NCBI RefSeq assembly: GCF_014203595.1
Contig: NZ_JACHJK010000001.1
Coordinates: 126,582 to 190,581, forward strand
Source: Streptomyces echinatus
Lineage (GTDB): Bacteria; Actinomycetota; Actinomycetes; Streptomycetales; Streptomycetaceae
Direction of reading: 5' to 3'
DNA length: 64,000 bases
The notes under the pieces are model-generated. The model ran no database searches, had not been told where the DNA came from, and was given only the letters and a program-made list of their open reading frames with translations. Shown here in pieces: positions 52,476 through 61,043 of the stretch; position 1 is the first letter of the stretch; each line of letters starts with the position of its first letter. Made by a program: the position numbers and the translations under genes.

Positions 52476-53852
52476 GTGGACAGGACGAGGGCGACGGCGG
52501 GGACGACGCGGAGGACGACCGTGGGGACGACGGCGAGTGTGGCGGTGAGTGCCTCTGAGGGTGCCCCTGGGAGGGCGACGGCGAGGAGCGGTGGACCGGC
52601 GGGGGCGAACCTGGGCGTGGTGCGCAGTCACAACGCCGCGCTGGTGCTGGGGCTGCTGCGGGACGCGGGGGCCGAGGGGATCAGCCGGCTGGAGCTGGCC
52701 GAGCGCACCGGGCTGACCCCGCAGGCCGTCAGCAAGATCACCGCGCGGCTGCGGGAGCAGGGGTTCGCGGCGGAGGCCGGACGGCGGGCGTCGACCGGGG
52801 GCAAGCCGCGGACCGTGCTGCGGCTGGTGCCGGAGGCGGGGCACGCGGTCGGGGTGCATCTGGACCGCGACGAGCTCCGGGTGGTCCTCGTGGATCTGAA
52901 CGGGACCGTGGTGGGGGAGCGGCGCGGGGAACTGGACCTGGGAGCGGGCGCCGAGGCCGTGCTGGGGGCGGTGTGCGCGGCGGTTCGCGGGGTGGTGGGG
53001 GAGCTGGCGGTCGCGGAAGCGGCGGGGGTGGAGGAAGCGGCGGGGGTGGCGGGAGGTCGTGGTGGTAGGGCTGCCGGTGTTCGTGATGCGGGCGTCGGTG
53101 GGGCAGGGCTCGCTGGGGTGGGGTCGCTGGTGGGGGTGGGGGTCGCGCTGCCCGGGCCGTTGGATCACACGCGTGGGGTGCTGCACCGGGTCACCGGGTT
53201 CACCGAGTGGGACGGCTTTCCGCTGCGGGACGCGCTCGCGGAGCGGCTCGGGGTGCCGGTGGTGGTGGACAAGGACACCAACGCGGCGGCGCTCGGGCTG
53301 GCGGTCGGGGGCGCGGCGGACGCGGCGGACACGGCGGGTGGATCGGGCGGGGCGAGCGCGTCTGGCGGGGCGGGCGCGTTGGGTGGGTCCTTCGCCTATC
53401 TGCACCTCGGTACCGGGCTCGGGGCCGGGCTGGTGTTCGGCGGGAGCGTGCATCGCGGGTCGCGGACCGGGGCGGGGGAGTTCGGGCACCAGGTGATCCA
53501 GCTGGACGGACCGCTGTGCGACTGCGGCAACCGGGGCTGTGTGGAGGCGCTGTGCCTCGGGGCAGCGGCGCGCGGGGAGGTGGCCGAGGCGGCGCGGGTG
53601 CTGGGGGTGGCGGCCGGGAATCTGGTGGGGCTGCTGGACATCGACGTGGTGCTGCTCGGGGGGCGGACGGTCGCGCGGTCGCCTGAGGCTTACGTGCGGG
53701 GGGTCGGCGAGGTGCTGGGCGCGCGGGCCCGGCGGGAGGGGCTGAGCGAGGGCTCCGTACCGGTGCGGGTCGCTCCGCGGGGGGAGCGGGTGGTGGCCGA
53801 GGGCGCGGCGCAGTTGCTGTTGGCGCCGCTGTTCGGGCGGGGGGACGTCTGA
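52476..53852 (+). CDS. ROK-family transcriptional regulator
   Basis: A 458-residue regulator with a winged helix (about residues 50-115: SHNAALVLGLLRDAGAEGIS, SRLELAERTGLTPQAVSKIT) and a ROK sugar-binding domain. The zinc motif CDCGNRGCVEALC is intact, as are VVVDKDTNAAALG and HLGTGLGAGLVFGG. An Ala/Gly/Val-rich insert (about residues 180-210, VEEAAGVAGGRGGRAAGVRD) and a second one near 285-305 look expanded. A GTG start is used. Presumed sugar-responsive repressor of the divergent oxidoreductase operon. Confidence 0.85.
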   Translation: MDRTRATAGTTRRTTVGTTASVAVSASEGAPGRATARSGGPAGANLGVVRSHNAALVLGLLRDAGAEGISRLELAERTGLTPQAVSKITARLREQGFAAEAGRRASTGGKPRTVLRLVPEAGHAVGVHLDRDELRVVLVDLNGTVVGERRGELDLGAGAEAVLGAVCAAVRGVVGELAVAEAAGVEEAAGVAGGRGGRAAGVRDAGVGGAGLAGVGSLVGVGVALPGPLDHTRGVLHRVTGFTEWDGFPLRDALAERLGVPVVVDKDTNAAALGLAVGGAADAADTAGGSGGASASGGAGALGGSFAYLHLGTGLGAGLVFGGSVHRGSRTGAGEFGHQVIQLDGPLCDCGNRGCVEALCLGAAARGEVAEAARVLGVAAGNLVGLLDIDVVLLGGRTVARSPEAYVRGVGEVLGARARREGLSEGSVPVRVAPRGERVVAEGAAQLLLAPLFGRGDV

Positions 53853-53937
53853 CGCGGCGATCGGTGCCGGAACCGGGCGCCCGGGGATGAGCGCGCTCGC
53901 CCGCACCGGCGCCGGCGGGCCATGACGGTGGGGCGTC

Positions 53938-54122
53938 TCTACCTGGATGGGCGCCGTCACCCGGAACAGGCGTCGCTATCTGGATGGGCGTCGCCACCCG
54001 GAACAGGCGTCGCCACCTGGACGGTCGTCGCCACCCGGAACAGGCGCCGCCACCCGGATTGGCCGCCGTCACCCGGACAGGCGCCGCCACCTGGATGGTC
54101 GTCGCCACCCGAATGGGCGTCG
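53938..54122. repeat. 37-bp minisatellite in a gene-free stretch
   Basis: The 583-base gap 53853-54435 holds no convincing gene. Five imperfect copies of a unit near 37 bases (core CACCTGGATGGTCGTCGC and CACCCGGAACAGGCG, mixed) span this part; the remainder is ordinary GC-rich DNA. Several frames stay open through it only because it lacks stops. Confidence 0.8.
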
Positions 54123-54435
54123 GGGAATCGGGCGACCACTCCGACCTGGTGACCAGCCACCGGCCCACGCGGTCGGCGCCCCGTCTGCGCGCCCAGCCTC
54201 CGCCCGGCGCACTGACCTGCCCCCGGACCTCGGATTCGGCCCCCACCTGCGCGGTCGGCCCTCACACGTGCGTTCGGCCTCGAACCGCGCAACCCGGCCT
54301 GATCCCCCCGGCGCCTGGCGTCACTCTGTGGCCCACTCCGGACGCGGTCCCGCCCCCCCGCCCGCCGTGTGCGAAGGAAGATGGGTCCGGGTACTCGACG
54401 CACCCGGTCTTCCCTTCCGGCAAGGAGGGCACGAA

Positions 54436-54795
54436 GTGGATTCGACCAGGATGAGAACGGCCGCGGGCCTGCTGGGAGCCGTCGCGCTCTGCCTCGCGGC
54501 CCCCGCCCAGACCTTCGCGGGCACGCACCGGGCACCGGACCGCAAGCCCGTCCTCTGCGGCACGGACCAGGCGTCCGGGCTCGCGGTGTGGGCCGCCGAC
54601 AAGGGGTCCTGCACGACCGCCGTCCAGGTGGGGGCCGCCTACACCAAGGCCGCACGGGACTCGGCGCGCGCGCCCGTGGAGGTCCGCGTGGCCGGAGCCG
54701 CGTGGAAGTGCCGGGAACGCCAGGGCGACCCCAACCCGTACCTGGAATGCGTCAGCACGAGTGACGGCGGCCGATGGGTCAGGCTCTCCTCCTGA
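54436..54795 (+). CDS. Small secreted Cys-containing protein
   Basis: A 119-residue protein with a signal peptide (STRMRTAAGLLGAVALCLAA, then PAQTFAGTH) and a compact mature domain with Cys at PVLCGTDQ, GSCTTAV, WKCRER and LECVST, so two disulfides are likely. Start GTG with AAGGAGG seven bases upstream; the ATG five codons later is an alternative. No family recognised. It stands just before a broken gene for another small secreted protein; the pair was perhaps one operon. Confidence 0.72.
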   Translation: MDSTRMRTAAGLLGAVALCLAAPAQTFAGTHRAPDRKPVLCGTDQASGLAVWAADKGSCTTAVQVGAAYTKAARDSARAPVEVRVAGAAWKCRERQGDPNPYLECVSTSDGGRWVRLSS

Positions 54796-54823
54796 CCGGG
54801 AATCCCACCCCGGAGGTCCCTTC

Positions 54824-55104
54824 ATGGTGTCCATCCGTCTTCCGCTCGCCGCGCCGGCACCGCCGCGCTTCTCGCGCTCTGCCCGACGGTCCATGCCTCG
54901 CCCGCCACCGCCCGGACCGCCTGCGACCAGGCCCTGGCGGCCGCCGACCGGGCGGAGCACGACTACCAGGCCCTGAAGGAGGAACTGCGGCGGATCACCG
55001 CCGACGGGGGGCACCCGGACGCCTCCCAACGGCAGGCGCTCGCGGACGCCGAGGCGAAGACCGTCTCCACGGCGTCGCAGGCGCAGCGCGTCTGCGGTCC
55101 CTGA
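54824..55104 (+). pseudogene. Small secreted protein gene broken by a frameshift
   Basis: CGGAGG precedes an ATG (MVSIRLPLA, a signal peptide start). From about base 54854 the coding signal moves to another frame: GTAALLALCPTVHASPATA (rest of the signal peptide) and TACDQALAAADRAEHDYQAL, ending in SQAQRVCGP and TGA at 55102. One extra base near 54852 would join them into a roughly 93-residue secreted protein with a Cys near each end. The second frame has no start codon of its own. Either a true inactivation or a sequencing error. Confidence 0.65.
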
Positions 55105-55200
55105 CGCGGTGCCGGGCGTGCGCTGATCGGGGGGACCGCGCGGACGTACCCGGAGTGGCGGCCCCGGACGCCCCGGCGCTTCCGGCATGGTCATGTGTTC

Positions 55201-56124
55201 ATGCGACTGCGCACGTCCCTGTCCCTCGGCCTGGCCGCAACCGTCGCCACCGCCACCCCCCTCCTCCTTCCGGCATCGGCGGCGCACGCGGCCGCCGAGT
55301 CCGCCTGCGCGAGCACCGACGCGCGGGCCTTCCCGCTGGCCACCCGGATCCGGGGCGGACCCGGCTCCTACGAGGCCGGGGGCGGATACGGCACCTGGTA
55401 CATCGACCTCACCAACACCACCGGCCGGACCTGCGCCGGCGTCCACCCGGTCGTGGTCCTGGTCGACGACAAGCGCGCCCTGCGGGCGAACCAGCCCCAG
55501 CTGGAGTTCTACGACGGCCCCCGGGCCCGGCCGGTGACCTTCGAGACCACCGACGAGCAGGAACTGGTCGGTGTGCTGGACGCACCCGGGTTCGGCGGGT
55601 TCAGCGTGCCGGCGGGCAAGACCGTCAGCGTGCGGGTCCGGCTCGCGCTCACCTCCGACGCCGAACCCGACCAGGTGACCGTCAGTGCCGCGGCCGTGCA
55701 GCGGCGGAACGGGGACGGGGACTGGGTCGGTCAGTCCAACGCGTACCGCTTCGGGATCGACCGGGAGGAGGGGGGCGCCCGGGAGACTCAGGACGCCGAG
55801 GAGACCCAGGACACGGAAGAGGCACGGGAAGCCGAGGAGACCCGGGGTACGCAGGACGCGGGGAAGACCCCGGGCACGGAAACGCGGGGCACCGGGGACG
55901 TCCCGGACAGCCAGGACGCCCAGGAGACCGCGGGCGTGCCGACCCGGCCCGGCAGCGAGCCGCCCACCCCCGGCGCCACCGGTACCCCCTCCCCGGCCTC
56001 CTCGGCCCCGGCGTGGCAGCTGGCCGGAACCGGGCCGGGCCTCGCCCTGGGACTGCTCGCCGCCGTCGTCACCCTGTCCGGCCTGGGCGCCGCCGCGTTG
56101 CTCCTGGCCCGCACCCGCCGCTGA
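55201..56124 (+). CDS. Secreted surface protein with LAGTG class E sortase sorting signal
   Basis: A 307-residue protein. An N-terminal signal peptide (RTSLSLGLAATVATATPLLL, cut near AHAAAES) is followed by an Ig-like domain (residues 35-185) and an acidic Glu/Thr/Gln-rich stalk (EETQDTEEAREAEETRGT), then WQLAGTGPGLALGLLAAVVT, a hydrophobic helix and RTRR. LAGTG-helix-basic tail is the sorting signal read by class E sortases, so the protein is attached to the cell wall. The stalk repeats make length variable. GTG two codons earlier is an alternative start. Confidence 0.82.
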   Translation: MRLRTSLSLGLAATVATATPLLLPASAAHAAAESACASTDARAFPLATRIRGGPGSYEAGGGYGTWYIDLTNTTGRTCAGVHPVVVLVDDKRALRANQPQLEFYDGPRARPVTFETTDEQELVGVLDAPGFGGFSVPAGKTVSVRVRLALTSDAEPDQVTVSAAAVQRRNGDGDWVGQSNAYRFGIDREEGGARETQDAEETQDTEEAREAEETRGTQDAGKTPGTETRGTGDVPDSQDAQETAGVPTRPGSEPPTPGATGTPSPASSAPAWQLAGTGPGLALGLLAAVVTLSGLGAAALLLARTRR

Positions 56125-56382
56125 CCGGGCCTGTCACGTCGGCCCCTTCCCGCCGCCCGCACCCGCCGCTGACCGGGCCCGCCCTCCGTCGGCCTCTTCC
56201 GGCCGGCCGCTGAGCCAGGCCACGTCCGCCCCCTCCCTCCCCTCCCCCCCCCGCCGCCGAGCCGGACCCCATCCCACAACCCCTCGTCCCCCGCCCGCGT
56301 CGTCCCCTTCCCGCCGCCCCCGCCCTCCGCCGAAGCAGGTCCCGTGCCCCGCCCCTTCCCCCCGGTCTGCGACGATCTTTGC

Positions 56383-57138
56383 GTGGACTACCCGAACGAC
56401 CAGGCCCCCGGCGCCCCCGTCCGCTCCGGCATTCCCGAGCACGGGCGCATTCCCAAGTACTACGCGGTGAAGGCGCGGATCGCCGCGCTGCTGGAGGAGC
56501 TGGGGGAGGACAGCGTCATCCCCACCGAGCGGGACCTCGCCGAGCGGTACGACGTGGCCCGCGAGACCGTGCGGCAGGCCGTGCGGGAGCTGGTGCTGGA
56601 GGGGCGGCTGCGGCGCCGGGGCCGCGGGACGGTCGTCGCCGGGCCCAAGCTGGCCCAGCCGCTGTCCCTCGCCAGTTACACCGAGGGCGTGCGCCGGCAG
56701 GGACGGGAGCCCGGCCGTACCCTCGTCACCCTCGACCGGTTCCCGTGCCCGGAGGCGCTCGCCGCCGAGACCGGGCTCACCCGGGGCGAGCCCGTCTGGC
56801 ACCTGGAGCGCGTGCTGCTCGCCGACGACGAGCGGGTCGGCCTGGAGAGCACGTACGTCGCCGTCGAGCGGGTGCCGCGGCTGGGCGACGACTTCGACCC
56901 GGACTCCTCCTTCTACGCCTATCTGGAGGGCCAGGGCATCGTCTTCGGCGACGCCGACGAGCGGATCGAGACCGTGCTGGCCACGCCCCGCGAGGCCCTG
57001 CTCATCGGCACCCCGCCCGCCCTGCCGATGCTGCTGATCCACCGGGTGTCCCGGGACACCGAGGGCCGCCCGCTGGAGCGGGTGCGGTCGCTGTACCGGG
57101 GCGACCGGTTCTCCTTCACGGCCCACCTGCAGGGCTGA
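56383..57138 (+). CDS. GntR-family (HutC/UTRA) regulator of the phosphonate cluster
   Basis: A 251-residue regulator: N-terminal winged helix (IPTERDLAERYDVARETVRQ) and a C-terminal UTRA effector domain (LSLASYTEGVRRQGREPGRT, PVWHLERVLLADDERVGLE). GTG start giving VDYPNDQAPGAP, typical for this subgroup; the longer frame (from 56344) runs through a very GC-rich promoterless region. UTRA members sense sugar phosphates or phosphonates. It stands 133 bases upstream of the oxidase operon it probably represses. The gap 56125-56343 holds only imperfect Pro/Arg-coded repeats and no gene. Confidence 0.87.
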   Translation: MDYPNDQAPGAPVRSGIPEHGRIPKYYAVKARIAALLEELGEDSVIPTERDLAERYDVARETVRQAVRELVLEGRLRRRGRGTVVAGPKLAQPLSLASYTEGVRRQGREPGRTLVTLDRFPCPEALAAETGLTRGEPVWHLERVLLADDERVGLESTYVAVERVPRLGDDFDPDSSFYAYLEGQGIVFGDADERIETVLATPREALLIGTPPALPMLLIHRVSRDTEGRPLERVRSLYRGDRFSFTAHLQG

Positions 57139-57184
57139 AAAAGCAAGCCCTCGGACCCCGGAATCTCCGTAACGTATTGATAAC

Positions 57185-57195
57185 GGGTCTAGCCC
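57185..57195 (+). promoter_or_regulatory. GntR operator candidate upstream of the phosphonate operon
   Basis: GGGTCTAGCCC, near-palindromic, 77 bases before the oxidase start and directly after TATTGATAA. Its centre resembles the GGTCTAGACC core of HutC-type operators. Proposed site for the adjacent GntR regulator. Confidence 0.5.
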
Positions 57196-57271
57196 AAAAG
57201 TGATGGGTCGTTCACGCTCTCGTTGTCAGCCGGATGTCTCCGGTTACCGAATCGCGAGGAGCGTTGCCGTC

Positions 57272-58396
57272 GTGAAAGTGACAGTCGTCGGAGCCGGCGT
57301 GGTGGGCACCATGCACGCCTGGCAAGCAGTGGAGCGCGGCCACCAGGTCGTCCAGATCGAGCGCGAGGCCGAGGCGCGCGGCGCCTCGCTGCGCAACTTC
57401 GGGCAGATCTGGGTCAGCGGGCGCGCCGGTGGAGAAGAGCTGGAAGCCGCCCTGCGGGCGCGGGAGCTGTGGGAGGAGATCGGCGGCCGGGTCCCGGCGC
57501 TCGGCTTCCGGGCCATCGGATCGCTCACCCCGGTCCGCGGGCCCCTGGAACTCGCCGTCGCCGAGGCCGCCGTGGCCCGTCCCGACGCCGCGGCCCGCGG
57601 CTACAAGCTGCTCACCCCGGGCGAGGCCCGCGCGATCAACCCGGCCCTGCGCGGCGAGTTCACCGCGGCCCTGTACTGCGAGCGGGACGCGGCCGTGGAG
57701 CCCCGTACCGCACAGCTCGCGCTGCGGGCCGAGCTGCTGAAGTCGCCGAACTACACCTTCCTGCCGGGCCGCGAGGTGCGCGAGGTGACCGGCGCCGGCA
57801 CCGTCCGCGACGACCACGGCGACGTGCACCACGCCGACGCCGTCGTCCTGTGCACCGGCGCCTGGCTCGGCGGACTCGTGCGCGAACTGGCGGGACCCGG
57901 TCTCCCGGTGCGCCGCGTCCGGCTGCAGATGATGCAGACCGACCCGCTCGGCGAGCCGCTGACCACCTCGGTCGCCGACGCCGACAGCTTCCGCTACTAC
58001 CCGGCCTACGCCTCCCCGGCGCTGGACGAGCTGAACGCCCGGCAGCCGCAGCCGGAGACCGCCGCCGCGCACCGGATGCAGCTGCTCATGGTGCAGCGCG
58101 CCGACGGCGGCCTGACCATCGGCGACACCCACGAGTACGAGCACCCCTTCGCCTTCGACACCGTCGAGGAGCCGTACGAGCACCTCACCGGCGTCGTGGA
58201 GTCCCTCCTCGGCCGGCCGCTGCCGCGCGTCCGGCACCGCTGGGCGGGGGTGTACGCGCAGTGCACCGAGCCGGGCAAGGTCGTGCACCGCCGGCAGGTG
58301 CACGAGGGGGTGTGGCTGGTCACCGGGCCCGGCGGGCGCGGGATGACCTGCTCCCCCGCGATAGCCGAGACCACCGCGAACGAACTGGGCTGGTGA
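57272..58396 (+). CDS. FAD-dependent oxidoreductase of phosphonate clusters (TIGR03364-like)
   Basis: A 374-residue DAO-fold flavoenzyme. VKVTVVGAGVVGTMHAWQAV is the N-terminal GxGxxG FAD motif (Gly7, Gly9, Gly12); ASLRNFGQIWVSGR, VVLCTGAWLGGLV and the C-terminal GPGGRGMTCSPAIAE are family blocks. Proteins of this kind occur in 2-aminoethylphosphonate gene clusters, where related oxidases convert N-alkyl-aminoethylphosphonates to phosphonoacetaldehyde. That would feed the PhnX-like enzyme whose gene starts 5 bases on. GTG start; GAGGAG eleven bases ahead, so somewhat uncertain. Confidence 0.85.
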   Translation: MKVTVVGAGVVGTMHAWQAVERGHQVVQIEREAEARGASLRNFGQIWVSGRAGGEELEAALRARELWEEIGGRVPALGFRAIGSLTPVRGPLELAVAEAAVARPDAAARGYKLLTPGEARAINPALRGEFTAALYCERDAAVEPRTAQLALRAELLKSPNYTFLPGREVREVTGAGTVRDDHGDVHHADAVVLCTGAWLGGLVRELAGPGLPVRRVRLQMMQTDPLGEPLTTSVADADSFRYYPAYASPALDELNARQPQPETAAAHRMQLLMVQRADGGLTIGDTHEYEHPFAFDTVEEPYEHLTGVVESLLGRPLPRVRHRWAGVYAQCTEPGKVVHRRQVHEGVWLVTGPGGRGMTCSPAIAETTANELGW

Positions 58397-58401
58397 GCTC
58401 C

Positions 58402-59109
58402 ATGAACACCCTGACCGAAACCCCCGAGAACATCCGTCTCGTCGTCCTCGACATGGCCGGCACGACCGTCGCCGACGGCGGACTGGTCGAGCGCGCCTTC
58501 GCGGCGGCCGCCCGTGAACTGGGCGTCGAGCCCGGCTCCGCCGAGCACGCCGAGCACCTGGCCTACGTCCGCGCCACCATGGGCGAGTCCAAGATCTCCG
58601 TCTTCCGGCACCTGTTCGGCGACGAGGACCGGGCCCAGCGCGCCAACACCGTGTTCGAGAAGGCGTACGGCGAACTGGTCGACGCCGGTCTGATCGCGCC
58701 GGTCCCCGGGGCCCGCGAGGCCATCGAGGAGCTGGCCGCCGGCGGCCGTACCGTCGTCCTAACCACCGGTTTCGCCCGGGTCACCCAGGACGCCATCCTG
58801 ACCGCCCTCGGCTGGCACGGCCTCGTGCCGCTCACCCTGTGCCCGGCCGACGCCGGCGGGCGCGGGCGGCCGTACCCGGACATGGTGCTGGAGGCGTTCG
58901 TCCGGACGAAGGCGGCCGAGGACGTACGGCAGGTCGCCGTGGTCGGAGACACCTCGTACGACGTGCTCAGCGGCGTACGGGCGGGAGCCGGAATCGTCGC
59001 CGGTGTGCGCACCGGGGCCCACGGCGACGACGCGTTCCGCGCCGCCGGCGCCACGCACGTCCTGGACTCGGTCGCCGGCCTGCCGACCCTGCTCGCGGGA
59101 GACCGGTGA
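58402..59109 (+). CDS. Phosphonatase-like HAD hydrolase (PhnX related)
   Basis: A 235-residue HAD enzyme. LVVLDMAGTTVADGG holds the nucleophile Asp17 and, like PhnX, has Ala rather than Asp two residues later. Lys64 in MGESKISVFRHL aligns with the Schiff-base Lys of phosphonoacetaldehyde hydrolase. Motif II (LTTGFARVTQD) and the acidic VGDTSYDVLSGVRAG are intact. It should cleave phosphonoacetaldehyde (or a related substrate) to phosphate and acetaldehyde. Start ATG, with GTG at 58393 overlapping the oxidase stop as alternative. Confidence 0.85.
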   Translation: MNTLTETPENIRLVVLDMAGTTVADGGLVERAFAAAARELGVEPGSAEHAEHLAYVRATMGESKISVFRHLFGDEDRAQRANTVFEKAYGELVDAGLIAPVPGAREAIEELAAGGRTVVLTTGFARVTQDAILTALGWHGLVPLTLCPADAGGRGRPYPDMVLEAFVRTKAAEDVRQVAVVGDTSYDVLSGVRAGAGIVAGVRTGAHGDDAFRAAGATHVLDSVAGLPTLLAGDR

Positions 59110-59110
59110 G

Positions 59111-60163
59111 ATGGGCATCCGCTTCGACTCCGTCACCGTCGCCTACGACGGCAACGTCGTCCTCGACTCCCTCGACCTGACCGTCGAGCCCGGCGAGGTC
59201 ATGGCGCTGCTCGGGCCGTCGGGCTCCGGCAAGACCACCGCGCTGCGGGCGGTCGCCGGGTTCGTACGGCCCGTGTCCGGGCGGGTGCTCCTCGGCGGCA
59301 GGGACGTGACGGACCTGCCGCCGTACCGACGGGGCATCGGGATGGTCGTCCAGAGTTACGCGCTCTTCCCGCACATGCGGGTCGAGGAGAACGTGGCCTT
59401 CGGACTCCGAGCCCGCAAGGCCCCCAGGACCGAGATACGGCAACGGGTCGCCGAGGCCCTGGAGATGACCGGTATGGCCGGCTACGCCCGCCGGCATCCG
59501 CGCGAGCTGTCCGGCGGACAGCAGCAGCGGGTCGCCATCGCCCGGGCGCTGGCCATCCGCCCGGACGTCCTGCTCCTGGACGAGCCGCTGTCCGCGCTGG
59601 ACGCACAGCTGCGCTCCGGCATGCTCACGGAACTCGCCCGGCTGCACCGCGAGTTGCCGGACCTGTCGATGCTGTACGTCACCCACGACCAGGTCGAGGC
59701 GCTGACGCTGGCCGACCGGATCGCCGTCATGGACAGGGCGAGACTCCAGTCCTGCGGCACGCCCAGGGAGCTGTACCGGGCCCCGGCCGACGAGTTCACG
59801 GCGTCGTTCGTCGGCAACGCCAACCTGTTGCCGGTGACCGTCGGCTGCGGCGGCGTCGACTTCGCGGGGGCCGGACTGAAGGTCGGCACCGGCGACGCCG
59901 TCGCGGGGGCGCGGGCCACCCTGTGCGTACGGCCGCACCTCGTCGGCCTCGGGGAGGGCCCCAACCGGCTCACCGGCACCGTCACCGAGATCCAGTGGCG
60001 GGGCGCCACGCACCGGCTGTACGTGGAGGTCGACGGGCACACGCTCATGGCGGACGTGCGCGAACTGAGGGATCCGCCCCGGCACGGGGACCGGGTGCAC
60101 GTGCACTTCGCCGCCGAGGACGCGGTGCTGCTGCCCGCGGGGGTGGCCGGCGATGGCAGCTGA
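59111..60163 (+). CDS. ABC importer ATPase of the phosphonate cluster (PhnT-like)
   Basis: A 350-residue ATPase of the CUT/PotA-like branch: GPSGSGKT (Lys41), LSGGQQQRVAIARAL, VLLLDEPLSALDAQL and YVTHDQVEALTLAD, then a C-terminal TOBE domain (from about residue 240). The start is one base after the PhnX-like stop, and its end overlaps the next gene by 11 bases, so all cluster genes are tightly coupled. Partner of the two permeases and binding protein following, probably importing 2-aminoethylphosphonate. Confidence 0.88.
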   Translation: MGIRFDSVTVAYDGNVVLDSLDLTVEPGEVMALLGPSGSGKTTALRAVAGFVRPVSGRVLLGGRDVTDLPPYRRGIGMVVQSYALFPHMRVEENVAFGLRARKAPRTEIRQRVAEALEMTGMAGYARRHPRELSGGQQQRVAIARALAIRPDVLLLDEPLSALDAQLRSGMLTELARLHRELPDLSMLYVTHDQVEALTLADRIAVMDRARLQSCGTPRELYRAPADEFTASFVGNANLLPVTVGCGGVDFAGAGLKVGTGDAVAGARATLCVRPHLVGLGEGPNRLTGTVTEIQWRGATHRLYVEVDGHTLMADVRELRDPPRHGDRVHVHFAAEDAVLLPAGVAGDGS

Positions 60164-61043
60164 CCTGGTCACGCGGACCGTGGGCACCCTCCCCCGGACG
60201 ACTCCGGCGAGCCCCGGGCCGGGGAAGGTTCCCGAAGCCCCGCGGAACACCCGGCCACGGCGATGGGGGGCGGCGCTGTGGGCCCTTCCCCCGGTCCTGG
60301 CCCTCGGCCTCTTCTTCCTCTACCCCCTGGCCCTCGTCGTCCGGCAGTCCCTCCAGCCGGACACCGGAGGCACCTCCCTCCGGCCGTACGCCGACATCTT
60401 CGCCTCCGAGGCGTTCCGGCACGCACTGTGGACCACCGTCTGGCTGGCGTCGGCCTCCACCGCCGGCTGCCTGGTCCTGGGTTTCCTGCTGGCGCTGGTC
60501 ATCGCGTTCGTGCCGTTCCCCGGGGCGAAGGCGGTGGCGCGGTTCATCGACGTGTACCTGTCGTTCCCGTCCTTCCTCATCACGCTCGCCCTGCTGTTCG
60601 TCTACGGCACCACCGGCATCGTCGGCTCGTTCCAGTTCCTCACCACACCCTGGGGCGTGCTGCTGGCGGAGGTCACCTACTTCACGCCGTTCGTGATGCG
60701 CCCGCTGCTCGCCGCCTTCGGGCAGCTCGACACCGCCCAGCTGGAGGCGGCCGGATCGCTGGGTGCGCGGGCACCGCGCATCGTGCGGCAGGTGATCCTG
60801 CCGGAGGCGCTGCCCGCGCTGGCGGCCGGCGGCAGCCTCGTCCTGGTGCTGTGCCTCAACGAGTTCGGGATCGTGCTGTTCACCGGCGCGAAGGGGGTCA
60901 CCACCCTGCCCATGCTCGTCTACAGCAAGGCGATCCTGGAGTCCGACTACCCGGGCGCCTGCGCGGTCGCCGTCGTCAACGTCCTGATCTCCGTGGGCCT
61001 GTACGGCCTGTACCGGGTGGTGAGCCGTCGTGCTGGTGCATAG
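60153..61043 (+). CDS. ABC importer permease 1 (PhnU-like)
   Basis: A 296-residue inner-membrane permease with six helices. The EAA coupling loop reads LEAAGSLGARAPRIVRQVIL PE (quoted as LEAAGSLGARAPRIV). A 35-residue polar N-terminus precedes helix one (LALGLFFLYPLALVV). Overlaps the ATPase gene by 11 bases and the next permease gene by 14. Confidence 0.87.
   Translation: MAADLVTRTVGTLPRTTPASPGPGKVPEAPRNTRPRRWGAALWALPPVLALGLFFLYPLALVVRQSLQPDTGGTSLRPYADIFASEAFRHALWTTVWLASASTAGCLVLGFLLALVIAFVPFPGAKAVARFIDVYLSFPSFLITLALLFVYGTTGIVGSFQFLTTPWGVLLAEVTYFTPFVMRPLLAAFGQLDTAQLEAAGSLGARAPRIVRQVILPEALPALAAGGSLVLVLCLNEFGIVLFTGAKGVTTLPMLVYSKAILESDYPGACAVAVVNVLISVGLYGLYRVVSRRAGA

Noticed and set aside
53947..54435. 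N-terminal extension of the small secreted protein through the minisatellite
   Set aside because: The frame is open only because the repeat has no stops; the signal peptide begins at the GTG at 54436 with its own ribosome site.
54824..55104. Programmed frameshift instead of a broken gene
   Set aside because: No slippery heptamer or downstream pseudoknot is visible near 54852; a simple indel explains the data.
57185..57195. GGGTCTAGCCC as a DasR operator
   Set aside because: Outer positions do not match the dre consensus, and a dedicated GntR regulator is encoded next to it.
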